Assembly: GCF_002160525.1 (NCBI RefSeq)
Contig: NZ_NFKT01000025.1
Span: 1-64,000 of the forward strand
Reading direction: 5' to 3'
DNA from: Lachnoclostridium sp. An169
Lineage (GTDB): Bacteria; Bacillota; Clostridia; Lachnospirales; Lachnospiraceae
DNA length: 64,000 bases
Below, piece after piece: positions 25,249-31,591 of the stretch (positions within the stretch are counted from its first letter, which is position 1; each line of letters starts with the position of its first letter). A model generated the notes under the pieces. It was not told where the DNA came from. It did no database searches and worked only from the letters and a program-made list of their open reading frames with translations. The translations under genes were made by a program, and so were the position numbers.

Positions 25249-26250
25249 ATGTCAGATCAGAAACCAGTACCGGGCACCGGAGGAAACCGCTATATTCCAT
25301 ATGAAGAGCGGACCGGCGGGGAATCCACGGTTTATTTTACAAGAGACCTGTCCGCGGAGGGACTTCGGAAAATATTCAAAAGAGTGAGCGGTGAGCTTAC
25401 GGGCAAGGTGGGAATCAAGCTTCACACCGGGGAGCCGCATGGCCCCAACATTATCCCCCGTCCATGGGTGGAGGCGCTGATCAGAAATGAGCTGCCGGAG
25501 GCTAATATCGTGGAGACGAACACGTATTATGACGGTGGACGTTATACGACGGAAGCCCACAGGGAGACGCTGAAAGTAAACGGATGGACGTTCTGTCCGG
25601 TAGACATCCTGGATGAGGACGGTGCGGTTCCGTTTCCGGTGGAAGGCGGCAAGTGGTTCCACGAGATGTACATGGGGAAAAATCTTCAGAACTATGATTC
25701 CCTCTTTGTCCTGACTCATTTCAAGGGGCATACCCAGGGCGGCTTCGGCGGTTCCGGCAAGAATATCGGCATCGGATGTGCGGATGGAAGGATCGGAAAG
25801 GCGATGATCCACACGACGCCGGGATCCGATGATATGTGGGATATTGCGAAAGAAGAATTTATGGAGCGGATGATGGAGTCCGCAAAAGCTGTGGTGGATC
25901 ATTTCGGAAAACATATCTGTTTTGTAAATGTTCTGCGCAACATGTCAGTTTCCTGCGACTGTGAGGGAGTGGCGGCAGCGCCGGTTGTGACGCCGAACAT
26001 CGGGATTGTCGCTTCCACGGATATCCTTGCGGCAGATCAGGCGTCCGTTGATCTGGTTTATGCGCTGAAGGAAGAGGACCGGCATGCTCTGACCGAGCGG
26101 ATGGAGTCCCGGCACGGATTAAGGCAGCTCACCTATATGAAGGAGCTTCATATGGGAAATGACAGATACCATCTGTTCGATATCGACAATGAGGACAGAG
26201 AGATTACACTGGCGGAGGCTGTGAAAGATGTTGTTCCATTCGAAGGATAG
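25249..26250 (+). CDS. DUF362 domain-containing protein
   Basis: 333 residues. DUF362 features are GKVGIKLHTGEP, EANIVETNTYYDGGRYTTEAH, the THFKGHTQGGFGGSGKNIGIGC region (cited in parts: THFKGHTQGGFGG, KNIGIGCADGR) and DQASVDLVYAL near the C-terminus. Many relatives carry a 4Fe-4S ferredoxin pair; here no CxxCxxC cluster is present, only SCDCEG. The function of the family is not established; an iron-sulfur or redox role is inferred from relatives. ATG 25249 follows AAAAAGGAGG. The next gene, apbE, starts inside its 3' end. Confidence 0.85.
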   Translation: MSDQKPVPGTGGNRYIPYEERTGGESTVYFTRDLSAEGLRKIFKRVSGELTGKVGIKLHTGEPHGPNIIPRPWVEALIRNELPEANIVETNTYYDGGRYTTEAHRETLKVNGWTFCPVDILDEDGAVPFPVEGGKWFHEMYMGKNLQNYDSLFVLTHFKGHTQGGFGGSGKNIGIGCADGRIGKAMIHTTPGSDDMWDIAKEEFMERMMESAKAVVDHFGKHICFVNVLRNMSVSCDCEGVAAAPVVTPNIGIVASTDILAADQASVDLVYALKEEDRHALTERMESRHGLRQLTYMKELHMGNDRYHLFDIDNEDREITLAEAVKDVVPFEG

Positions 26251-27307
26251 GGAACGCGCGGCAGAAAATTCTCTTATGCGGCGGGGATTTCTGACCCTGC
26301 CGCTTCTTGCTGCGCTGTTGTTCACGGGATGTTCTTCTCTGGGGGCGGTAAATGAGGAGCCGGTGCAGTCCGATCTCTTTGCCATGGACACTTATATGAC
26401 GTTTACTGCATACGGGGACGGGGCAGAGCAGGCGCTTGCAGACGTAGAAGAACGGATAAAGGAACTGGAAGGAGAATGGTCTGTCACAGATGAAGGCAGT
26501 GAGATCTACAGGGTCAACCACAGCGGCGGCGCACCGGTGGAACTTGGAGCGGATACGGCGGGAATCGTAAGCTTTGCCCTGGAGATGGCAGAGGAGACCG
26601 GAGGGGCTCTGGATCCTACAATCTACCCGGTGCTGACGGCGTGGGGATTTACCACGGATGAAAACCGGATTCCCTCCCAGGAGGAGATCGACAGCCTTCT
26701 TGAACATGTGGGATATGAAAAAGTAGAAATGTCAGGAAATCAGATCTCCCTTCCGGAAGGGATGGAGATAGACCTGGGTGCAGTGGGAAAAGGATATGCC
26801 GGGGATCTTGCGGCGGAGATTATAAGAGAAAAGGGGATCACCAGCGCGCTCCTGGATATCGGCGGCAATATTCAGGCAGTCGGCTCCCGCCCCGGCGGAG
26901 GGGACTGGCGGCTGGGAATTCAGAATCCATTCGGGGACGGGCAGATCGGGCTGCTCACAGTGTCTGACTGCGCGGTGGTGACTTCAGGCAATTATGAGCG
27001 CTATTTTATTGGAGAAGATGGAAAACGGTACTGCCACATTATCGATCCGAAGACCGGATATCCGGTGGATAACGGTCTGGCTTCCGTCACAGTAATCACA
27101 GAGGAGGGAAGGAGAGGAGACGCTCTTTCCACAGCGCTGTTTGTGATGGGCGCGGAAGAAGCGGAAAATTACTGGAGGGATAACAGCGGATTTGAGCTGA
27201 TTATCATCACGGAGGAGGGAAAAGTCCTTATTACCGAAGGCGTGTCGGATCAGTTCACTCTGGGAAGTTCCTTTTCAAATATGGAGGTCAGTGTGATCTC
27301 CAGATAA
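26228..27307 (+). CDS. apbE: FAD:protein FMN transferase, lipoprotein
   Basis: 359 residues. It attaches FMN covalently to a Thr/Ser of extracytoplasmic electron-transfer proteins. A lipoprotein signal (RRGFLTLPLLAALLFTGC, lipid on Cys at about residue 35) exports it. ApbE motifs are present: DLGAVGKGYAGD, LLDIGGNIQAVG, TSGNYERYF, HIIDPKTGYPV and GDALSTALFVMG with the Mg-binding Asp and Thr. The ATG at 26228 has GGAGG nine bases upstream within the DUF362 gene, whose stop it precedes by 22 bases; an ATG at 26276 lacks a site. Pairing with DUF362 suggests a shared redox role. Confidence 0.92.
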   Translation: MLFHSKDRERAAENSLMRRGFLTLPLLAALLFTGCSSLGAVNEEPVQSDLFAMDTYMTFTAYGDGAEQALADVEERIKELEGEWSVTDEGSEIYRVNHSGGAPVELGADTAGIVSFALEMAEETGGALDPTIYPVLTAWGFTTDENRIPSQEEIDSLLEHVGYEKVEMSGNQISLPEGMEIDLGAVGKGYAGDLAAEIIREKGITSALLDIGGNIQAVGSRPGGGDWRLGIQNPFGDGQIGLLTVSDCAVVTSGNYERYFIGEDGKRYCHIIDPKTGYPVDNGLASVTVITEEGRRGDALSTALFVMGAEEAENYWRDNSGFELIIITEEGKVLITEGVSDQFTLGSSFSNMEVSVISR

Positions 27308-27318
27308 AGGAGGAGTTC

Positions 27319-27459
27319 AATGAGAGCAAACTTTTGTCAGAGATTCCTCCGGCAGACATTGTGATTACAATGGGGTGCAACGTGAACTGCCCGTATCTGC
27401 CATGCAGTTACAGAGAGGACTGGGGGCTGTATAAGCTCCCTTTTTTGATGGAAAAATAA
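27319..27459 (+). pseudogene. Arsenate reductase (LMW-phosphatase type) C-terminal fragment
   Basis: One frame reads LLSEIPPADIVITMGCNVNC followed by PYLPCSYREDWGL and then unrelated residues to a stop at 27459. ADIVITMGC...CP.LP...EDWGL is the conserved second half of thioredoxin-coupled arsenate reductases. The N-terminal CxxxxxR loop is absent, so it is a remnant. Confidence 0.65.
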
Positions 27460-27469
27460 AAAACTTAAA

Positions 27470-27537
27470 TGTAACTGTTGACATTACAATAAAGACGTGC
27501 TACTTTAATAACGCGAGATGTAATAAAAACGATTACA
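27470..27537 (+). promoter_or_regulatory. Promoter of the sirtuin-macrodomain operon with two matching operator dyads
   Basis: The -35 TTGACA (27478-27483) and -10-like TACTTT (27501-27506) are 17 bp apart. Two 19-bp dyads of the form TGTAAY-N7-ATTACA flank the -10: site 1 at 27470-27488 (TGTAAC...ATTACA, centred on the -35) and site 2 at 27519-27537 (TGTAAT...ATTACA). Their centres are 49 bp apart. Binding at either would block initiation, so repression by an unidentified regulator is likely. Confidence 0.65.
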
Positions 27538-27617
27538 ACAAAGAAGGAAAGCAAAATGAAAAAATAATAGAATTCAAAAGATAGCAGTGACGGAATTAAA
27601 AAGGAGGCAGAGGGCAA

Positions 27618-28625
27618 ATGGCGATCCAGATTTTACACAGGAAAAACCAGGCAGAGAGCACCCATAAGATAGAGAAAATAGATTTTTCCCGGTTTTTGAG
27701 CGGGATGCCTGCCAGAGACTATATTTTTCAGAATATTCCTTATGAGGAACAGATCCGGCAGGTGGCAGAGCTTCTGGAGGATGCGGACGCGGTGATTATC
27801 GGCGCGGGCGCCGGTTTGTCCACAGCGGCAGGAATGAATTACGGGGGACGGCGTTTTACGGATAATTTTCAGGAGTTTATCGACCGGTACGGACCGGCAT
27901 ATATGACAGATATGTACAGTGCGGGATTCTACCCGTTCCCCACCCAGGAGGAAAAATGGGGCTACTGGTCCAAACACGCTTACCTGAACCGGATCGAGCC
28001 GGATGCGCTCCCCCTTTACCGTTCCGTTTATGATCTGGTGAAAGAGAAACCACACTTTGTGCTGACTACAAATGTGGACCATCAGTTCTGGAAAGTGGGA
28101 TTTTCCGATGAGGAGATCTTCGCCACCCAGGGGGATTACGGAGAGATCCAGTGTGAAAAAGGCTGTCATCCGAAAGTATATGATGCTGTGGAGCTTTTCA
28201 GCAGAATGAATGAGGCGAGAACAGGCTGTCAGATCCCCTCGGAGCTGGTGCCGAAATGTCCGGTGTGCGGCGGCAATATGACCATGCATCTGCGGTGCGA
28301 CCAGTATTTTTTGGAAGATGAGCACTGGCATGAGGCCGCGGCGCGTTACGGAGATTTCTTAAGTGAGTACAGCGGGAAAAAAGTCGTGCTTCTGGAGCTT
28401 GGCGTCGGCTTCAATACACCGACCATCATCCGTTTCCCCTTTGAAAAGATGGTGCGCCAGGAGGCGGGCTGGTCTCTGGTGCGTCTGAATCTGAACGAGG
28501 CGGTAGTGCCGGAAAGCCTCGGAGAGCGGGCGGTAGGGATCAATGCCGATCTTGCCGGAAGTATTGAAGATATACGGAAGCTATGTGCGGGGACCGGAGA
28601 GGAGCGTGCAGAAAATGACGCATGA
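27618..28625 (+). CDS. Class M sirtuin (SirTM), protein ADP-ribosyltransferase
   Basis: 335 residues. NAD-binding motifs of the Sir2 fold are clear: GAGAGLSTAAGMNYGG (about 59-74) and TTNVDHQFWKVGF. The catalytic His of deacetylase sirtuins is replaced by Gln171 (FATQGDYG), and Asn152 lies 19 residues before it, the same spacing as the Asn118/Gln137 pair of streptococcal SirTM, which ADP-ribosylates rather than deacetylates. Zinc ligands are Cys179, Cys183, Cys214 and Cys217. AAGGAGG precedes ATG 27618. The macrodomain gene overlaps its end. No GcvH-like substrate or lipoate ligase gene, the usual partners, is nearby. Confidence 0.92.
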   Translation: MAIQILHRKNQAESTHKIEKIDFSRFLSGMPARDYIFQNIPYEEQIRQVAELLEDADAVIIGAGAGLSTAAGMNYGGRRFTDNFQEFIDRYGPAYMTDMYSAGFYPFPTQEEKWGYWSKHAYLNRIEPDALPLYRSVYDLVKEKPHFVLTTNVDHQFWKVGFSDEEIFATQGDYGEIQCEKGCHPKVYDAVELFSRMNEARTGCQIPSELVPKCPVCGGNMTMHLRCDQYFLEDEHWHEAAARYGDFLSEYSGKKVVLLELGVGFNTPTIIRFPFEKMVRQEAGWSLVRLNLNEAVVPESLGERAVGINADLAGSIEDIRKLCAGTGEERAENDA

Positions 28626-29394
28626 AGAACAGAGAATCTGGCTGATCCGGGAATTGCTGGCGGAACTTCCTCAGTACAGTGAGATGAAAGTTCCGGACAA
28701 TGAGGAAGAGCAGAAGAGGCTCCTGAGAAGCCTGATGAATATCCGCGTTCTCCGCCCGATCAGTGATGAATTTCTTAAAATTCAGGATGAATACTTGAGG
28801 GAAGAGGTCGCAGAAAAAGGAATTACAGACAGTGCATCGCTGCCTCCGTCATCCCTTGACAGCCGTCTGGTATTATGGCGCGGGGATATTACAACGCTGA
28901 AGATCGATGCGATCGTAAACGCAGCCAACAGTGCTTTGAGGGGATGTTTTGTGCCCTGCCATTCCTGCGTGGACAACATCATTCACAGCGTAAGCGGCAT
29001 ACAGCTCCGTCTGGCATGCGATCGGCTTATGAATGAGCAGGGGCACGACGAGCCCACGGGGAAAGCAAAGATCACGCCTGCATATAACCTGCCCTGCAGG
29101 TATGTACTCCACACGGTAGGACCGATCGTATCGGGAATCCTGACGGAGCAGCACTGCAGACTGCTCGCGGACTGCTACCGCTCCTGTCTGGAACTGGCAG
29201 CAGAAAGTGGTCTGAAAAGCATTGCATTCTGCTGTATTTCCACGGGAGAGTTTCATTTTCCGCAGAAAAAAGCGGCAAAGATCGCGGTGCGCACAGTCAG
29301 GGAATTTCTGGATAAAGATGATCGAATTGAGCGGGTTGTGTTTAATGTATTCAAAGAAACGGATTACGAAATTTACAGAGAACTGCTGGAATAA
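28615..29394 (+). CDS. Zinc-dependent macrodomain protein-ADP-ribose hydrolase
   Basis: 259 residues. After an N-terminal helical region (1-80) the macrodomain begins at LVLWRGDITTLKIDAIVNAANS. The insertion GCFVPCHSCVDNIIH with Cys111, Cys115, His116 and Cys118 is the hallmark of zinc-containing macrodomains that remove ADP-ribose placed by SirTM. GPIVSG and CCISTGEFHFP form the remaining ADP-ribose loops. The ATG at 28615 lies 11 bases inside the sirtuin gene with GGAGAGGAG upstream, so the pair is translationally coupled. It is the eraser of the two-gene module. Confidence 0.92.
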   Translation: MTHEEQRIWLIRELLAELPQYSEMKVPDNEEEQKRLLRSLMNIRVLRPISDEFLKIQDEYLREEVAEKGITDSASLPPSSLDSRLVLWRGDITTLKIDAIVNAANSALRGCFVPCHSCVDNIIHSVSGIQLRLACDRLMNEQGHDEPTGKAKITPAYNLPCRYVLHTVGPIVSGILTEQHCRLLADCYRSCLELAAESGLKSIAFCCISTGEFHFPQKKAAKIAVRTVREFLDKDDRIERVVFNVFKETDYEIYRELLE

Positions 29395-29424
29395 TGTACA
29401 GCGGTTCTTTTTTTGCAATCGTCT

Positions 29425-29453
29425 TCCTGCGGATTCTTCCCGCAGATTTTTTT
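29425..29453 (+). terminator. Intrinsic terminator of the sirtuin-macrodomain operon
   Basis: A 6-bp GC-rich stem CTGCGG (29427-29432) with CCGCAG (29440-29445), 7-nt loop, followed by seven T (29447-29453). Confidence 0.75.
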
Positions 29454-29558
29454 CCAGATTTCCGCAGGCCATGCAACTGACAGTGGAAATGCCTTTCAGG
29501 CATAAAATTGCATGAAAAATAAGTATTGGATATATCGGGAGAGAACAATTATACTTTC

Positions 29559-29815
29559 ATGGTGAGTTATGCGGGTGAGGCGGCTGGATCAGGCGTTTCG
29601 CTCGTCAATATGTTCAACACGGTGTTTATTTATCTGTTTTCCGCACTGACAGCAGGCGGTGCCGAGTGGTGTTCTCTGTTCTTTTCGGGATCGGGATGAA
29701 CCTGGGCGTAATCGGAGTCGCTTTTGCCATGTGTCTGGACTGGATGATCCGGGCGGCATTCTTCTGGGGCAGGTTCCGGCGGGGAAAGTGGAAAAGCTTC
29801 CGGGTGATCGGATAA
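29559..29815 (+). pseudogene. MATE-family efflux pump with the middle deleted
   Basis: The 5' part reads MVSYAGEAAGSGVSLVNMFN and VFIYLFSALTAGGA, the first and second helix region of a MATE pump. After a frame change the 3' part reads MNLGVIGVAFAMCLDWMIRA and FFWGRFRRGKWKSFRVIG, then stops at 29815, which is the last helix and tail of the same family. About 350 residues between are absent. The remnant lies between the macrodomain terminator and the alcohol dehydrogenase gene; 29454-29558 holds only a small ATGCC/GGCAT hairpin and no gene. Confidence 0.75.
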
Positions 29816-29868
29816 GCTGTTTCCCGGGCGACCGGATCGGTTGCTTTCCGGGGAATCGGACAGCATCA
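29797..29868. repeat. Three degenerate 24-bp tandem units
   Basis: Units at 29797-29820, 29821-29844 and 29845-29868 share the core TTCCGGG-GA-CGGA. They begin in the last codons of the MATE remnant and extend beyond its stop. A short CCGTGC/GCACGG hairpin follows at 29886-29902. Confidence 0.5.
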
Positions 29869-29951
29869 ATGCATAATGATATCTCCCGTGCTTTATGCAC
29901 GGTTTATTATAGATGATAAAGATAAGACTTATTTTTCAGGAGGTATTTGCG

Positions 29952-31124
29952 ATGAGTTACAATTTTTTTGATCCTACACGGGTTCTTTTCGGTGCAGGCC
30001 AGTTAAACCATCTTCATGAGCAGACCATGCCGGGCAAAAAGGCCATGGTTGTCATTTCCAACGGAAAATCAACGAGAGAAAACGGTTCCCTGGACCGGAC
30101 TCTGGATGAACTTCACAAAGCGGGCGTGGAAACCGTCCTTTTTGACAAGGTTGGCGCCAATCCGCTGAAAAGTGTGGTGGAGGAAGGCGGAAGATTCGCC
30201 CGGGACAATGGATGCGATTTCGTAGTGGCACTGGGCGGAGGCTCTGTCATGGATGCGGCGAAGATCATGGCAATGTACGCTCTTCAGCCGGGAGATCTGT
30301 GGGATTATGTGGCAGGGGCGACAGGAAAGATGCAGCCCCTCGCGAACCCGACACTTCCGGTGATTGCGATCACGACCACAGCGGGAACAGGATCTGAAGT
30401 AGATCAGTGGGGCGTTGTCACGAACCCGGAGACCAACGAGAAGATCGGCTGTGGCGGGCAGGACAGCCTGTTCCCTGTAATCGCAGTTGTAGACCCGGAA
30501 CTGATGGCGACCGTTCCTCCGAAATTTACCGCTTACCAGGGATTTGACGCGCTGTTCCACTCCACGGAAGGATACATCTCCGGCGTCACCAGCCTGATGG
30601 GAGATATGGTTCAGCTCGCAGCCATCGAGAATATCGGAAAATATCTGGCACGGGCAGTAAAGGACGGCAGCGACATGGAGGCAAGGGAGCATGTGGCGTT
30701 TGCCAACACCATGTCAGGCTATTCCATGGTTGTGGGGGCATGTACAAGCGAGCACGCCATGGAGCATGCCATGAGCGCTTATCATCAGGAACTGCCCCAC
30801 GGAGCCGGACTGATCATGATCTCAAAAGAGTACTATACTCATTTTGTCAACAAGCACTGCTGCGATGAGCGTTTTGTCCGCATGGCGCAGGCACTTGGAA
30901 AAACAGATGCGAAAGATCCCATGGATTTCGTGACGGCGCTTGTGGAACTTCAGGAGGCGTGCGGGGTTGCTGATCTGAAGATGTCAGATTACGGAATTCA
31001 GAAAGATGAGTGTATGACTCTGGCAAAAAATGCACGGGCTACCATGGGCGGGCTCTTTGCCTCTGATCCGGTGCAGATGACGGATGAGGAGTGCGCGGCG
31101 ATCTATGAGAAGTCTTACCGTTGA
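29952..31124 (+). CDS. Iron-containing alcohol dehydrogenase
   Basis: 390 residues of the group III (Fe-ADH) family, interconverting alcohols and aldehydes or ketones with NAD(P)H. The N-terminal domain has FGAGQL, the GGGSVMDAAK motif near 96 and ITTTAGTGSE. The metal site has DALFHSTEGYISG, TSEHAMEHAMSAYH and LPHGAGL (His residues in each). It resembles butanol dehydrogenase-like members; substrate is not fixed by sequence. ATG 29952 follows CAGGAGGTATTTGCG. It is monocistronic and ends at the hairpin at 31162-31198. Confidence 0.92.
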   Translation: MSYNFFDPTRVLFGAGQLNHLHEQTMPGKKAMVVISNGKSTRENGSLDRTLDELHKAGVETVLFDKVGANPLKSVVEEGGRFARDNGCDFVVALGGGSVMDAAKIMAMYALQPGDLWDYVAGATGKMQPLANPTLPVIAITTTAGTGSEVDQWGVVTNPETNEKIGCGGQDSLFPVIAVVDPELMATVPPKFTAYQGFDALFHSTEGYISGVTSLMGDMVQLAAIENIGKYLARAVKDGSDMEAREHVAFANTMSGYSMVVGACTSEHAMEHAMSAYHQELPHGAGLIMISKEYYTHFVNKHCCDERFVRMAQALGKTDAKDPMDFVTALVELQEACGVADLKMSDYGIQKDECMTLAKNARATMGGLFASDPVQMTDEECAAIYEKSYR

Positions 31125-31161
31125 CGGATCGTTTCAACTTTGTATGTCAATTAAGAAAACA

Positions 31162-31198
31162 GGAGTGCTTATGTGATGCGATTTCACATAAGCACTCC
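31162..31198 (+). terminator. Hairpin after the alcohol dehydrogenase gene
   Basis: A 15-bp perfect stem (31162-31176 with 31184-31198, GGAGTGCTTATGTGA paired) and a 7-nt loop, followed by a modest GTAATTTT. The stem is strong but the T-tract is weak; it may act on both strands. Confidence 0.75.
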
Positions 31199-31232
31199 GT
31201 AATTTTACACAAAAACATCCGCGAAAAAGTAT

Positions 31233-31349
31233 TCATTCTGTCTGTACAAGACATTCTTTTTTGTAAAAACAGATCCCGTATTTCCGGATATTCCTGTATC
31301 CTTCTGCCCTCAGAGCGGCTTCATATCCTATGGGCATTGTTTTCTTCAT
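31233..31349 (-). pseudogene. 38-codon remnant of a DUF1703 AAA-ATPase: start and end only
   Basis: On the minus strand, ATG at 31349 follows AGAGAGGGATCAGC and begins MKKTMPIG, the N-terminus typical of DUF1703 (AAA-ATPase-like plus PDDEXK_9) proteins. It continues RAEGYRNIRKYGICFYKKEC, which matches their extreme C-terminus (compare EGIDRILKYGIACYKKRCKV in the other remnant near 58000). The roughly 500 residues between are missing. Whether the miniature frame is translated is unknown. The rest of the gap from 31125 to 31591 holds a terminator and the next promoter. Confidence 0.55.
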
Positions 31350-31493
31350 GCTGATCCCTCTCTTAAGAAATAACCTGTGTATAGTATAACCGGTAATCCG
31401 CGGGAGGGCAAGCGGAGTTCAGAATAGAAAATAAGCAAGAAAATTCAAAAAGTCTCTTTTATCAAAAAAATACCCGCAAAAGCAAATTTTTGC

Positions 31494-31523
31494 ATGACAG
31501 CCGGTGCCTTTCTCTTATATAAT
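31494..31523 (+). promoter_or_regulatory. Candidate promoter of the GH3-GH42-YesL operon
   Basis: ATGACA (31494-31499), 18-bp spacer, perfect TATAAT (31518-31523), about 68 bases before the GH3 start. Confidence 0.5.
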
Positions 31524-31591
31524 AGAGCCATGCCATTTATGCTGCGAAAAAAGCAGATGACAGAGAATACAGTTACTGGGAGGAGAACATC

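Noticed and set aside
20783-31349. Integrated phage or conjugative element
   Set aside because: Many accessory genes and relics are present, but there is no integrase, recombinase, relaxase, structural gene or attachment-site pair.
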